Assembly: GCA_028291945.1 (NCBI GenBank)
Contig: JAQGNH010000454.1
Span: 1 to 55,743 of the forward strand
Source of the DNA: Betaproteobacteria bacterium
GTDB taxonomy: Bacteria; Pseudomonadota; Gammaproteobacteria; Burkholderiales; SG8-41
Reading direction: 5' to 3'
DNA length: 55,743 nucleotides
The stretch's first letter is position 1, and each line of letters opens with the position of its first letter. A program made the position numbers and the translations under genes. Positions 35,125 to 44,195 of the stretch are shown piece after piece. Under the pieces are notes generated by a model. The model was not told where the DNA came from. It made no database searches and saw only the letters and a list, made by a program, of their open reading frames with translations.

Positions 35125-36882
35125 GTGCCCTCACACCACGTGGTAGAAACTGCCCCGATAAATAAGCGCTCCCCGGGGCGTGGAGACGCGTCGGGCAGAA
35201 ATATGCAGCGCGCGCTACCGTCTCAGGTCGATGAACACGATAGCCAGCGCGGTAAGTTACGCTGGCTGGTCCTGGTCGCGGTGTTTTGCGGACTGTGGTT
35301 CGCGCTGATCGAGCAGCGCACGCTGTGGGATCCGGACGAGGCTCGCTACGCCGAAATACCGCGCGAAATGGTGGCTTCGGGGGATTGGGTCACGCCGCGA
35401 CTGAACGACCTGCTGTATTTCGAAAAGCCGCCGCTGCAATACTGGGCGACTGCGCTCGCGTTCGAGTTGTTCGGGCAGCATAACTGGTCGGCGCGTCTGT
35501 GGAGCGTCTTGACGGGCCTTGCGGGCGTGTTGTTCGCGTTTTATACCGGACGTCGACTGTATTCGAGCCGCGTCGGCCTTTATGCAGCCATCATGCTCGC
35601 GAGCAGCCTGCTGTACTTCGCGCTTGCCCATCTGAATACGCTCGATATGGGCCTTGCCTTCTTCACGGAAGTGGTGGTATTCGCGCTCGCATTGGGATTG
35701 CGCGGTGAGCCGCGATCCGCCGACGCGAAGATCTGGATCAGTGTGGCATGGATAGCCGCGGCTCTGGCCGTCCTGAGCAAGGGCTTGATCGGTATCGTCC
35801 TGCCCGTGGGCGCGCTCATCTGCTATTCGTTGCTATGCCGGACGGGCTCGATCTGGAAGAAGCTCTCTCCAGGTATGGGCGGCGTTCTGTTTTTGCTCGT
35901 GACGACGCCGTGGTTCGTGGCCGTATCGCGAGCGAACCCGGATTTCGCGCAGTTTTTTTTCGTGCACGAACACTTCACCCGCTTCACGACGACCGAGCAC
36001 CATCGAGGCCAGCCCTGGTGGTTCTTCCTGCCGGTGCTGGCACTGGGTGCGCTACCTTGGACTGCACCGATGGTGTGCGGCTTGTGGCGTGCCTTCAGAA
36101 GCCGCGTGCAAAGCGCGTTCGACCCCGCCCGGTTCTTTGCGATCTGGGCGGTCGTAGTATTCGTTTTTTTCAGCGCGTCGGGCTCGAAACTGATGCCGTA
36201 TATACTACCCATCTTCCCCGCGCTCGCACTGCTTGGCGCGCGCTACCTGAACGAAACGCCGTCCGCCGTAGTGGCTCGTCAATTATTCTGGTCCGGGATC
36301 GTGCCGGCCCTGCTCCTGTGCTTCGCACCCTATGCGGTCGAGCTTTACGCCAATGCGCCGGCCAGGGAAATCGCTCAGGAGCTGAAAACAGGGTGCATGC
36401 TTGCGGCAGCCTTGTGGATTGCAGGGGCAGCGCTCGCTGGGTGGGCTGCGAAGAAGGGCAAAGTTGAAACGGCGCTCATTGCGATGGCTTTGCCGGTGAT
36501 CGCGGCACACCAGATCGCACTGTATGCAGTCGAGGAAGTCGTCGGGCCGACCCGGTCGAGTTTGATTCTCTCGCAGCAAATCAAACCGCATCTGGGTGAA
36601 GCGACCCGCGTCTATACGGTTGGGATTTACCCGCAGTCGTTGCCGGTTTATCTTGGTAGGACGGTAACTCTCGTAAACGTGCGGGGTGAGCTGGATTTTG
36701 GATTGAACCGGGAGCCGGCTAAAGGTATCCCCACCACGGAAGCGTTTCTGGAAAAGTGGGCCGGCGAGCGGGACGCGATCGCCGTCATGCGGAAGGAGAC
36801 TTACAGTGATCTCGCACGTCAGGGCGTCGCTATGCGGTTGATCGCCGAAGACCCCGTGCAGGTGGCGGTGCAACGGCCATGA
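35125..36882 (+). CDS. arnT: 4-amino-4-deoxy-L-arabinose (L-Ara4N) lipid A transferase ArnT
   Basis: The inner-membrane GT-C enzyme that moves L-Ara4N from undecaprenyl phosphate to lipid A phosphates, lowering negative charge and giving polymyxin resistance. The 585-residue frame starts at GTG 35125 with GAGG upstream; ATG 35203 is an alternative giving a shorter N-terminus. Catalytic loop TLWDPDEARYAEIPREM has Asp69 and Glu72; EKPPLQYW follows. About 12 helices and a C-terminal periplasmic domain (TVGIYPQSLPVYLGR) fit ArnT. It heads an operon of seven genes linked by overlapping starts and stops, an order different from the enterobacterial one where arnT comes after arnD. Confidence 0.92.
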   Translation: MPSHHVVETAPINKRSPGRGDASGRNMQRALPSQVDEHDSQRGKLRWLVLVAVFCGLWFALIEQRTLWDPDEARYAEIPREMVASGDWVTPRLNDLLYFEKPPLQYWATALAFELFGQHNWSARLWSVLTGLAGVLFAFYTGRRLYSSRVGLYAAIMLASSLLYFALAHLNTLDMGLAFFTEVVVFALALGLRGEPRSADAKIWISVAWIAAALAVLSKGLIGIVLPVGALICYSLLCRTGSIWKKLSPGMGGVLFLLVTTPWFVAVSRANPDFAQFFFVHEHFTRFTTTEHHRGQPWWFFLPVLALGALPWTAPMVCGLWRAFRSRVQSAFDPARFFAIWAVVVFVFFSASGSKLMPYILPIFPALALLGARYLNETPSAVVARQLFWSGIVPALLLCFAPYAVELYANAPAREIAQELKTGCMLAAALWIAGAALAGWAAKKGKVETALIAMALPVIAAHQIALYAVEEVVGPTRSSLILSQQIKPHLGEATRVYTVGIYPQSLPVYLGRTVTLVNVRGELDFGLNREPAKGIPTTEAFLEKWAGERDAIAVMRKETYSDLARQGVAMRLIAEDPVQVAVQRP

Positions 36883-37262
36883 ATCAGACTTCGTTCGGGC
36901 TGATCCTCCTGGGGGTCGCGTTGAATGCCGGAGCGCAGTTGCTCCTGAAAGCGGGCGCAAGCCGTGTCGGGCCGATCGAGTTGCAGACACACAGCCTCGT
37001 ACTCGCTGCACGCGAGCTTGCGTTTTCGGCGCCGATCATCGGAGGCATCGCCTGCTACGTCGTGAGTGTCGTCGTGTGGGTTCTGGCGCTGAGCCGAGTC
37101 GACGTCAGCATTGCGTATCCGATGCTGTCGATCGGCTACGTGGTCAACGCAGTTGCCGCATGGGCGCTGTTCGGCGAAGCGCTGACGCCCATGCGTGTAG
37201 CAGGAATCATCGTGATCATCTTTGGCGTTTATCTACTTGTAGGGAGCAGCCGTGCCGCATGA
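36879..37262 (+). CDS. arnE: ArnE/ArnF-like small EamA-family flippase subunit
   Basis: A 127-residue protein with four membrane helices of the SMR/EamA type: NAGAQLLLKAGASRVG in helix 1, IIGGIACYVVSVVVWVLALS in helix 2, SIAYPMLSIGYVVNAVAAW in helix 3 and IIVIIFGVYLLVG at the end. In enterobacteria ArnE and ArnF together flip undecaprenyl-phosphate-L-Ara4N to the periplasm. Only one such gene is present, so it may act as a homodimer or with a partner elsewhere. The symbol rests mainly on context. It overlaps arnT by 4 nt (ATGA) and arnB by 11 nt. Confidence 0.75.
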   Translation: MNQTSFGLILLGVALNAGAQLLLKAGASRVGPIELQTHSLVLAARELAFSAPIIGGIACYVVSVVVWVLALSRVDVSIAYPMLSIGYVVNAVAAWALFGEALTPMRVAGIIVIIFGVYLLVGSSRAA

Positions 37263-38451
37263 CGCTCAGCTGAAAACTCAGACCGCCCGCGTATCTACGG
37301 ACAACGCGCAGCGCCTCCAGTATCTGCCATTCGCGCGTCCCGACATCGACGAGGCATCGATCGCAGCGGTCGCCGAGGTTCTGCGCTCCGGATGGATCAC
37401 GACGGGACCCCGCACCGCGCAGTTCGAAGCGGCGCTTTCGAGTTACTTCGGAGGCCGCATCGTCAAGACGTTCACGAGCGCCACGGGTGCACTCGAAGTG
37501 GCGCTCGCAGCCGCGGGTGTCGGGGCCGGGGACGAAGTCATAACGACTGCAATGAGCTTTGCGGCGACGGCCAATGTGATTCTGCGCGTCGGCGCCCGGC
37601 CTGTGTTTGTCGATGTGGACCTCGGTTCGCGCAACATCGATCTGGATCAGGTCGAGACGGCGATCACGCCCCGCACCAAGGCGATCATGCCCGTTCACTT
37701 CGCGGGCCGCCCGGTGGACATGGACCAGCTGTACGAGATTGCAAAACGGCGTGGACTTCGCGTGATCGAGGATGCGGCGCATGCGATGGGCGCGTGCTGG
37801 CGCGGAAAGCGCATCGGCAGTACCGGCGACATCGTCGTGTTCAGCTTTCACCCCAACAAGAACATGACGACGATCGAAGGCGGAGCGCTGGTGCTCGATG
37901 ACGCCGACGAGGCTGTCATAGTCGATCGCCATCGCTTTCATGGCATCCGCAAGAGCGCGGACGGAGACCTGGACGTGGAAATGCCGGGGGGCAAGTACAA
38001 CTTCTCCGACGTTGCGGCGTGCATCGGCCTCGGACAGCTCGCGCGCCTGGACGAATTCAACGTTCGCCGCAGGGCGCTCGCTGATCTCTATTTCGAACGC
38101 CTCCAGACCGACCCTCCGATGTCGCTGCCGGATCGTGCTGACGAGGACCATTGCTGGCATATCTTCTCGCCTCTGCTTCCGCTGGAACACATGTCGTTCG
38201 GCCGCTCGGAGTTCATACGGCGCATGCATGCACGGGGCATCGGTGTGGGCGTGCATTATCCCGCCATACACGAGCTGACGCTGTATCGCGAGCGCGGCTA
38301 TGCCGAGCGCTCGTACCCGAACGCCGAACGTATCGGACACGGTACTGTGACGTTACCGCTGTTCCCGGCAATGGCGGACAGCGATGTCGACAGAGTATGC
38401 AAAGCTGCGCGCGAGGTCCTCGCCGAAGCCAAGACGCGGAGACGTGCGTGA
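37252..38451 (+). CDS. arnB: UDP-4-amino-4-deoxy-L-arabinose aminotransferase ArnB
   Basis: A PLP-dependent enzyme of the DegT/DnrJ/EryC1/StrS family that converts UDP-Ara4-keto and glutamate to UDP-L-Ara4N in the cytosol. The 399 residues include LRSGWITTGPRTAQFE near 44-59, SATGALEVAL, VIEDAAHAMGA (Asp174 contacts the PLP ring) and the Schiff-base Lys203 in FSFHPNKNMTT. GKYNFSDVAACIGLGQL and HIFSPLLPL are ArnB-type. The GTG start follows AGGGAGC and lies inside the end of the preceding gene; the next gene starts within its stop (GTGA). The reaction is fourth in the pathway after UDP-glucuronate formation. Confidence 0.93.
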   Translation: MPHDAQLKTQTARVSTDNAQRLQYLPFARPDIDEASIAAVAEVLRSGWITTGPRTAQFEAALSSYFGGRIVKTFTSATGALEVALAAAGVGAGDEVITTAMSFAATANVILRVGARPVFVDVDLGSRNIDLDQVETAITPRTKAIMPVHFAGRPVDMDQLYEIAKRRGLRVIEDAAHAMGACWRGKRIGSTGDIVVFSFHPNKNMTTIEGGALVLDDADEAVIVDRHRFHGIRKSADGDLDVEMPGGKYNFSDVAACIGLGQLARLDEFNVRRRALADLYFERLQTDPPMSLPDRADEDHCWHIFSPLLPLEHMSFGRSEFIRRMHARGIGVGVHYPAIHELTLYRERGYAERSYPNAERIGHGTVTLPLFPAMADSDVDRVCKAAREVLAEAKTRRRA

Positions 38452-39437
38452 AGCAGCCGCTCGTTTCGGTCGTCATTCCGGTCTACAACGAGGAGGCTGT
38501 GCTCCAGCAGTTGTTCGAACGTCTGTATCCGGTCATGGATCGACTCGGCTCGCCGTATGAGATCGTGTTCGTCGACGACGGCAGTCGCGATCGCTCCACC
38601 GAGCTCTTGCGCGAGCAGTTCAATGCGCGGCCCGACGTGACTCGCGTCATCCTGCTCGCGTTCAATGCAGGGCAGCACATGGCGATACTTGCTGGATTCG
38701 AGCACGCACGAGGCGAGCGTATCGTGACGCTGGATGCCGACCTGCAGAATCCGCCTGAAGAAATCGGCAAGCTGCTGGATGAAATGGATCGCGGGCACGA
38801 CTACGTAGGCGGAATCCGCCGCGATCGACACGACAGCTGGTGGCGAATGCGCGCTTCGAAGATGGTGAACTGGGCGCGTGCCAAAACGACCCGCATACGC
38901 ATGACGGACCAGGGCTGCATGCTGCGAGCGTACGACCGGCGACTGATCGACGTCATTATGAGATCCGGCGAAGCGAATACGTTCATACCCGCGCTCGCGT
39001 TCCGCTATGCGCGCAGCGCGAGCGAGATCGACGTCGAGCATGCCGCGCGTGCGGCGGGCGCATCGAAATATTCGCTGCTGCGGCTCATCCAACTCAACTT
39101 CGACTTAATGACCGGGTTTTCGGTCATGCCCCTCAGAATTTTTTCACTCTTCGGCATCGGGCTAGCGGTTCTCTCTGGAATCTTCGTCGTCTATCTGTTC
39201 CTGCGGCGGTTGTGGATCGGCCCCGAAGCGGAAGGCGTCTTCACACTGTTTGCGATCTCATTCCTCCTGATCGGTATCGTGCTGTTCGGCATCGGACTGC
39301 TGGGCGAATACGTCGGCCGGATCTACGAGCAGGTGCGTGAACGGCCGCGCTATCTGGTCCATGAGCTGCTCGAAATGCAGCAGCAGCAAAAGCAGCCGGC
39401 CGCGGCGCCTCCAGCGCGCGTCGAGGCTGTGCGATGA
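38448..39437 (+). CDS. arnC: Undecaprenyl-phosphate 4-deoxy-4-formamido-L-arabinose transferase ArnC
   Basis: A GT2 enzyme of 329 residues that attaches Ara4-formyl-N to undecaprenyl phosphate. Nucleotide-sugar binding: VSVVIPVYNEEAVL at 6-19, FVDDGSRDRS, and the metal-binding LDADLQNPPEE. Two C-terminal membrane helices (FGIGLAVLSGIFVVYLFL and FAISFLLIGIVLFGIGLLGEYVGRIYEQV) anchor it to the inner membrane, as in ArnC. GTG start inside the arnB stop; it overlaps the next gene by ATGA. A glutamine/proline-rich tail (residues about 310-329) is extra. An open frame continues upstream to 38151 but overlaps arnB and is not real. Confidence 0.92.
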   Translation: MKQPLVSVVIPVYNEEAVLQQLFERLYPVMDRLGSPYEIVFVDDGSRDRSTELLREQFNARPDVTRVILLAFNAGQHMAILAGFEHARGERIVTLDADLQNPPEEIGKLLDEMDRGHDYVGGIRRDRHDSWWRMRASKMVNWARAKTTRIRMTDQGCMLRAYDRRLIDVIMRSGEANTFIPALAFRYARSASEIDVEHAARAAGASKYSLLRLIQLNFDLMTGFSVMPLRIFSLFGIGLAVLSGIFVVYLFLRRLWIGPEAEGVFTLFAISFLLIGIVLFGIGLLGEYVGRIYEQVRERPRYLVHELLEMQQQQKQPAAAPPARVEAVR

Positions 39438-40396
39438 CCCGAACGGCACGAGCAGTCGTTTTCGGAAATCACGACGTGGGCGTGCGCTGTCTCCAGGTCT
39501 TGTTGGCGGCAGCCGTCGAGGTGCCGCTCGTGGTGACTCACCACGATGAGCCGCACGAGTCGGACGTCTTCGCGAGCCTGGCCGGTACTGCCAGGGCTCA
39601 CGGGCTGAACGTTGTGTTTCCCGAGAATGCGAACGAGCCCGCTTTTATTCAGCGCGTGAGTGCGCTCGCGCCCGATTTCATTTTTTCGTTCTACTACCGT
39701 CAGCTGCTCGGGCCGGCCCTACTGCAGAGCGCATCACGGGGTGCGTTGAACATGCATGGTTCGATGCTGCCAAAATACCGCGGTCGTGCGCCCGTGAACT
39801 GGACGGTCGTCCGCGGCGAGACCTCCACTGGCGCAACCTTGCACTACATGACGGAAAAGGCTGACGACGGAGATGTCGTCGACCAACAGGCCGTTCCGAT
39901 TCTGCCTGATGACACGGCATTCGATGTTTTCAGGAAAGTGACTGTTGCGGCAGAGATCGTGCTTTGGCGCAGCATTCCGGGCCTCATTGCAGGAACTGCA
40001 CCGCGTAAGCCTCAGGACAGGGCGGCAATGAGCTATTTCGGCCGTCGGCGTCCCGAGGATGGGAAAATAGACTGGAGCGCGGACGCGAAGACGATACATG
40101 ACCTGGTGCGCGGCGTCGCGCCGCCGTATCCCGGCGCCTATGCGATTGTGCGCGGGCGCAAGCTCAGAGTCCTGAGAACGATGCGCGAGCCGGAACGCAC
40201 TTCACGCTTCAGTCGTGCCGCGTTGTACGTGGAAAACGGTTGTTGCTACATCGAATGCGCCGGAGGCGGCGTGTTGCGCGTGATTGAATCGGACGTGGAT
40301 GGCGAGCCTGTCGCGCCCGTTGCGCTCGCTGCGACGTTCGGTATTGACAGCGTGCTTCAGTTGCAGCCAGAGGGTGTTGAGGAAGGTACTACATGA
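39434..40396 (+). CDS. arnA: UDP-Ara4N formyltransferase (ArnA N-terminal half as a separate gene)
   Basis: Transfers formyl from 10-formyl-tetrahydrofolate to UDP-L-Ara4N. The 320 residues correspond to the N-terminal domain of the enterobacterial bifunctional ArnA. The catalytic triad is conserved with the same spacing: Asn106 and His108 in LNMHGSMLPKYRGRAP and Asp144 in EKADDGDVV. The formyltransferase C-terminal subdomain (RGRKLRVLRTM) follows. The protein is cytosolic. It overlaps arnC upstream and the decarboxylase gene downstream by 4 nt each. Splitting ArnA into two adjacent genes is notable, since the fused enzyme in enterobacteria forms a hexamer; here the halves may associate as separate subunits. 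Confidence 0.93.
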   Translation: MTRTARAVVFGNHDVGVRCLQVLLAAAVEVPLVVTHHDEPHESDVFASLAGTARAHGLNVVFPENANEPAFIQRVSALAPDFIFSFYYRQLLGPALLQSASRGALNMHGSMLPKYRGRAPVNWTVVRGETSTGATLHYMTEKADDGDVVDQQAVPILPDDTAFDVFRKVTVAAEIVLWRSIPGLIAGTAPRKPQDRAAMSYFGRRRPEDGKIDWSADAKTIHDLVRGVAPPYPGAYAIVRGRKLRVLRTMREPERTSRFSRAALYVENGCCYIECAGGGVLRVIESDVDGEPVAPVALAATFGIDSVLQLQPEGVEEGTT

Positions 40397-41490
40397 AAAA
40401 AGTGTTGATACTCGGTGTGAACGGTTTTATCGGGCACCATCTCACGCGGCGGATACTGGCAACGACCGACTGGGAGGTGTTCGGCATGGATATGCATGCG
40501 GATCGCATCCAGGAGGTTGCGCAGGACCCGCGTTTTCATTTCTACGAGGGCGACATCACCATCAATCACGAGTGGATCGAGTACCACGTGAAGAAGTGCG
40601 ATGTCGTGCTGCCGCTCGTGGCGATAGCCACACCGGCTGATTACGTAACGCGGCCACTGGACGTGTTCGAGCTCGACTTCGAGGCGAATCTGCCAATCGT
40701 GCGAGCGTGTGTAAAACGCGGTAAGCGGCTCATCTTTCCGTCGACGTCTGAAGTCTATGGCATGTGCGAAGACGAGCAGTTCGACGCCGACAAGTCGAAC
40801 CTGGTGCTCGGGCCGATCAGCAAGCAGCGCTGGATATATTCGTGTTGCAAGCAGCTCATCGATCGCGTGATCTGGGCGTATGGCCACGCCGGCAAGCTCG
40901 ACTTCACGCTGTTCAGGCCGTTCAACTGGGTTGGACCCGGTCTCGACAATCTGCACACTGCAAAGGAAGGCAGCTCGCGTGTGGTCACGCAGTTCCTCGG
41001 GCACATCGCGCGCGGTGGTGAGATTCGTCTCGTGGACGGCGGTGCTCAGCGGCGCAGCTTTACCGATGTGGAGGACGCCATGAGTGCGCTGCTCACCATC
41101 ATTGACAACCGCGACGGCATTGCCACGGGAAAAATCTACAACATCGGCAATCCTGCGAACAATCTTTCAATCCGCGAGCTCGCAACGATGATGCTCAAGC
41201 TCGCTGCCGAATTCCCGCAGTGGCGGGAGCGCGCCAGCGGCGTGCGGGTGGTGGACGTAACCGCGACCTCGTATTACGGCGCGGGCTATCAGGACATGGT
41301 CAATCGACGCCCTGAAATTGCCAGCACGTGCGAGGATTTGCAGTGGCGACCGACCATCGGAATGGAACAGACGCTCAGGGGCCTGTTCGAGTTTTATGGT
41401 CCTCAGCTGCCGGCCGCGGGCCACCTCATCGATGAAAGCGATGCTACCCCGGAGGCCAAGCCGGAGCGCCGTCGTCGTACGGCCGCATGA
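40393..41490 (+). CDS. arnA: UDP-glucuronate C4-decarboxylase (ArnA C-terminal half as a separate gene)
   Basis: An NAD-dependent oxidative decarboxylase, UDP-glucuronic acid to UDP-Ara4-keto, the committed step of L-Ara4N synthesis. The 365-residue protein has the Rossmann loop LGVNGFIGHH (7-16), STSEVYG with Ser119 and Glu120, and catalytic Tyr149 and Lys153 (Y-x-x-x-K). RPFNWVGPGLDNL and RSFTDVEDAM match the ArnA decarboxylase and its arginine-based acid catalysis region. It overlaps the formyltransferase gene upstream and arnD downstream by 4 nt. No UDP-glucose dehydrogenase gene, which supplies the substrate, is present in the window. Confidence 0.93.
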   Translation: MKKVLILGVNGFIGHHLTRRILATTDWEVFGMDMHADRIQEVAQDPRFHFYEGDITINHEWIEYHVKKCDVVLPLVAIATPADYVTRPLDVFELDFEANLPIVRACVKRGKRLIFPSTSEVYGMCEDEQFDADKSNLVLGPISKQRWIYSCCKQLIDRVIWAYGHAGKLDFTLFRPFNWVGPGLDNLHTAKEGSSRVVTQFLGHIARGGEIRLVDGGAQRRSFTDVEDAMSALLTIIDNRDGIATGKIYNIGNPANNLSIRELATMMLKLAAEFPQWRERASGVRVVDVTATSYYGAGYQDMVNRRPEIASTCEDLQWRPTIGMEQTLRGLFEFYGPQLPAAGHLIDESDATPEAKPERRRRTAA

Positions 41491-42428
41491 CCCGCGGGAA
41501 ACCGCTGCTCGCCCTGAAAGTCGACGTCGATACCCTGCGCGGTACGCGCGAGGGTGTGCCGCGTCTCACGCGTCTTTTGCAACAGCACGGCGCGCAAGCC
41601 ACATTCCTCTTCAGCGTGGGTCCCGACCACACCGGCCGCGCGCTGCGCCGCGTATTCAGACCCGGATTTCTAAGCAAGGTCTCTCGCACATCGGTTGTGG
41701 AGCACTACGGCGTGCGGACGCTGCTGTACGGCACGCTCCTACCCGGTCCGCACATTGGCCGTTCGTGCGTGCACGAGTTGAGGGCTGTTCGATCCGCCGG
41801 TTTCGAAGTCGGGCTGCACGCATACGATCATGTCAAATGGCAGGACTTTGTCACTGCACGCGACGCGCAGTGGACGCAGCGCGAGCTGCAGCGCGGCATC
41901 GACGCGTTCGTGGAAGTGTTCGGCGAGCGTCCGAAGGTTCATGGCGCGGCCGGCTGGCAGATGAACGAATCCGCTTTCGAGCTCGAAAGCGAGGCCGGAT
42001 TCGACTACTGCTCGGACACGCGCGGAACACATCCCTTCGTGCCCCTGTTGCCGAACGGCAGGGCCGCGCCACCACAAATTCCGACCACCTTGCCGACACT
42101 GGACGAGCTCATAGGGCTGAACGGAATGAGCGCAGACGGCGCTGCGTCGCATCTACTTGAGTTAACGCGGGAGCCGGCGCGCGCGCACGTGTTCACGCTC
42201 CACGCGGAGCTCGAAGGCATGCGGTTGCTGAGTGCCTTTACGAAGCTGGTGGCGGGCTGGACCGCCCAGGGCTATCAGCTCGTCAGCATGCGGCGCGTAT
42301 TCGACGCGGCGAACGCCGCGTCTTTGAGCGCGCATGAGGTCGTGGCTTCGCAAGTCCCCGGACGCTCCGGTACCTTGATGACGCAGGGTGGGTACGCCGG
42401 GGCGGCGCTCCAGCAGGCTCACCGCTGA
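41487..42428 (+). CDS. arnD: 4-deoxy-4-formamido-L-arabinose-phosphoundecaprenol deformylase ArnD
   Basis: A polysaccharide-deacetylase-family enzyme of 313 residues that removes the formyl group after transfer to undecaprenyl phosphate, making the pathway irreversible. LKVDVDTLRGT holds Asp13 and Asp15, and GLHAYDHVKWQ holds His111 and His115, the expected metal ligands and pattern of ArnD. PKVHGAAGWQMNESAFE and THPFVPLLPN are also ArnD-type. It is the last gene of the arn run, starts inside the previous stop and is convergent with the gene at 42459. No obvious intrinsic terminator follows within the 30-nt gap. Confidence 0.92.
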   Translation: MTRGKPLLALKVDVDTLRGTREGVPRLTRLLQQHGAQATFLFSVGPDHTGRALRRVFRPGFLSKVSRTSVVEHYGVRTLLYGTLLPGPHIGRSCVHELRAVRSAGFEVGLHAYDHVKWQDFVTARDAQWTQRELQRGIDAFVEVFGERPKVHGAAGWQMNESAFELESEAGFDYCSDTRGTHPFVPLLPNGRAAPPQIPTTLPTLDELIGLNGMSADGAASHLLELTREPARAHVFTLHAELEGMRLLSAFTKLVAGWTAQGYQLVSMRRVFDAANAASLSAHEVVASQVPGRSGTLMTQGGYAGAALQQAHR

Positions 42429-42458
42429 TTCTGCGACCTGCAGCCCTATCTAACGCGG

Positions 42459-42932
42459 CTACAGATCTTTCGAGATCTGGAACATCAAACCGGAAGTACC
42501 CAGGATATTGAGTTGCGTCGAAAAGCCTGACGGCAACGTCCAGCCGATTGCTGGAACGATCGCGGGTGCGAACCCGTTGTGGTTGAAAGGAATTTTGTTT
42601 TCGTAGGGATGCTTGTAGCCGTACAGCACGCCTACCGACCACTTGAAGAACAGATTTTCGACGCCAAAGATGTTCTCATACGCCCCTCCCCACGGGTAAA
42701 TATAGGCCGAATTCTGGCCGAAGGAGTTCTTGAAATACGTGATGCCGTGAATGATACCCGAGTGCTGCATTTCGGCGCCCACCATCCAGACATGCCGGTG
42801 CTCTGAGCTCGGGTCGAAGTGATAGGCGTAAGGACTCATCTGCAGGCGAAACACCGGTTCATCGCCCGCAATCGCTCCACCCGCATGAAGCAGCACGCCG
42901 AACAGCAGGCCGGATGTGAATGTTCGAAACAT
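42459..42932 (-). CDS. Outer-membrane beta-barrel-like conserved protein, 157 aa
   Basis: It starts MFRTFTSGLLFGVLLHAGGAIAGD, a signal peptide with cleavage near residue 22. The mature 135 residues are rich in aromatic residues and alternate like beta-strands: YFKNSFGQNSAYIYPWGG, NLFFKWSVGVLYGYKHPY, IPFNHNGFAPAIVPAIGW, LNILGTSGLMFQI. In databases similar proteins are often labelled sn-glycerol-3-phosphate transporter without evidence, as I recall; the sequence does not support that. A small barrel or a periplasmic beta-protein is likely. Its position after arnD suggests an envelope role, but it is on the opposite strand. PagP or PagL activity cannot be supported from the motifs. Confidence 0.75.
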   Translation of the reverse strand: MFRTFTSGLLFGVLLHAGGAIAGDEPVFRLQMSPYAYHFDPSSEHRHVWMVGAEMQHSGIIHGITYFKNSFGQNSAYIYPWGGAYENIFGVENLFFKWSVGVLYGYKHPYENKIPFNHNGFAPAIVPAIGWTLPSGFSTQLNILGTSGLMFQISKDL

Positions 42933-43076
42933 GTTATTAAGAGGCCCAGCGCAAAAACCGCGTAGCCTATCGTAATGCCAGCCGATTGTGAACGGGGTGC
43001 GCACCCGAATTCCACGTGTCAGTGGCTTCGGCAGCGCGCTTGAATGACTTTTTTGTCGCTTTTCCAAAGTTGACCG

Positions 43077-44048
43077 ATGTCCGCCTACGATACTCTTACG
43101 CCCGAAGTCATACTCGATGCGATCGAGTCGCAGAACTATCGATGCGACGGCAGGCTGCTCGCGCTCAACAGCTATGAAAACCGTGTGTATCAGGTGGGGC
43201 TCGATGATGGCGGTCTGCTGGTTGCGAAATTCTACCGGCCGGCGCGATGGTCTGACGCGGCCATAGGCGAAGAGCACGATTTTGCACGTGAGCTGGTAGA
43301 GCGTGAGATTCCGGTCGTCGCCCCGCTCTGCATCAACGGAAAAACGCTGTTCGAGCATGCCGGCTTCCGCTTTGCACTGTATCCGCGGCGGCCCGGGCGT
43401 ACGCCGGAGCTTGAAGACCCTGACACGCTGCGCTGGCTGGGCCGGTTCATCGCGCGCATCCACGCGCTGGGCGCATTGCGAGCGTTCGAGCACAGGCCGC
43501 GTATCGATGTTGCGACGTTCGGGCGCGCGCCTTATCAGTACATCATCGAACATGACTTTGTCCCGGCCGAGCTGCGCGTCACATATCAAAGTGTAGTCGA
43601 GGATGTGCTGGCACGCGTCGAACGCACGTACGAAAATGCAGGCGCCGTGCGTGGGATCAGGCTGCACGGTGATTGTCACAGCGGGAACATATTGTGGACG
43701 GGGGACGGCCCGCATTTCGTCGACCTGGACGATGCACGAATGGGACCGGCCGTGCAGGATATCTGGATGTGGCTCGCAGGGGATCGCGCGACCATGCAGG
43801 TCCAGCTGAACGCAGTCATTGCAGGCTATCGCGAGTTCCACGATTTCAACACGGCCGAGCTCGGTCTGATCGAAGCACTGCGCACGCTGCGGCTGATCCA
43901 TTACTCAGGCTGGCTCGCGGAGCGCTGGGATGACCCGGCGTTCCCACACAGTTTTCCGTTCTTCAACACGCAGCGTTACTGGCAGGACCAGATTCTAGCG
44001 TTGCGCGAACAGGCGGCCGCGCTCGACGAGCCCCCTCTGGAGATCTAA
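43077..44048 (+). CDS. srkA: Stress response serine/threonine kinase SrkA (YihE)
   Basis: A cytosolic protein kinase of 323 residues in the aminoglycoside-phosphotransferase-like fold. Lys51 in VAKFYRP, catalytic-loop HGDCHSGNILW (Asp199, Asn204) and FVDLDDAR (metal-binding Asp216) are all present, as is RLIHYSGWLAERWDDP, typical of SrkA. In E. coli SrkA (formerly YihE/RdoA) belongs to the Cpx envelope-stress regulon and protects against oxidative and antibiotic-related death, and is usually followed by dsbA, which is not seen here. The ATG start has a weak Shine-Dalgarno. It is monocistronic, with a 147-nt gap before the hydrolase gene. Confidence 0.92.
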   Translation: MSAYDTLTPEVILDAIESQNYRCDGRLLALNSYENRVYQVGLDDGGLLVAKFYRPARWSDAAIGEEHDFARELVEREIPVVAPLCINGKTLFEHAGFRFALYPRRPGRTPELEDPDTLRWLGRFIARIHALGALRAFEHRPRIDVATFGRAPYQYIIEHDFVPAELRVTYQSVVEDVLARVERTYENAGAVRGIRLHGDCHSGNILWTGDGPHFVDLDDARMGPAVQDIWMWLAGDRATMQVQLNAVIAGYREFHDFNTAELGLIEALRTLRLIHYSGWLAERWDDPAFPHSFPFFNTQRYWQDQILALREQAAALDEPPLEI

Positions 44049-44195
44049 GCGACAGCCGCACGACCCAGACAACGTGAAGTGACGATAGGAACGGCCGGTT
44101 GCTGATGTCAGCGATCGCGTGTAGACGCTTTGCACTCGTAGTCCGATTCTCGTTAGCGTTCTTAGCGTTGAAATGAAGAGCGTCTTACGACGTCC

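Noticed and set aside
42459-42932. PagP or PagL lipid A modifying enzyme next to the arn operon
   Set aside because: The context is suggestive, but I do not find the PagL His/Ser pair arrangement or the PagP motifs; it is left as an uncharacterised beta-rich outer-membrane-like protein.
42932-43901. Upstream extension of the 42459 gene to 480 codons
   Set aside because: The extension runs antisense through srkA. The signal peptide at MFRTFT shows that the true start is at 42932.
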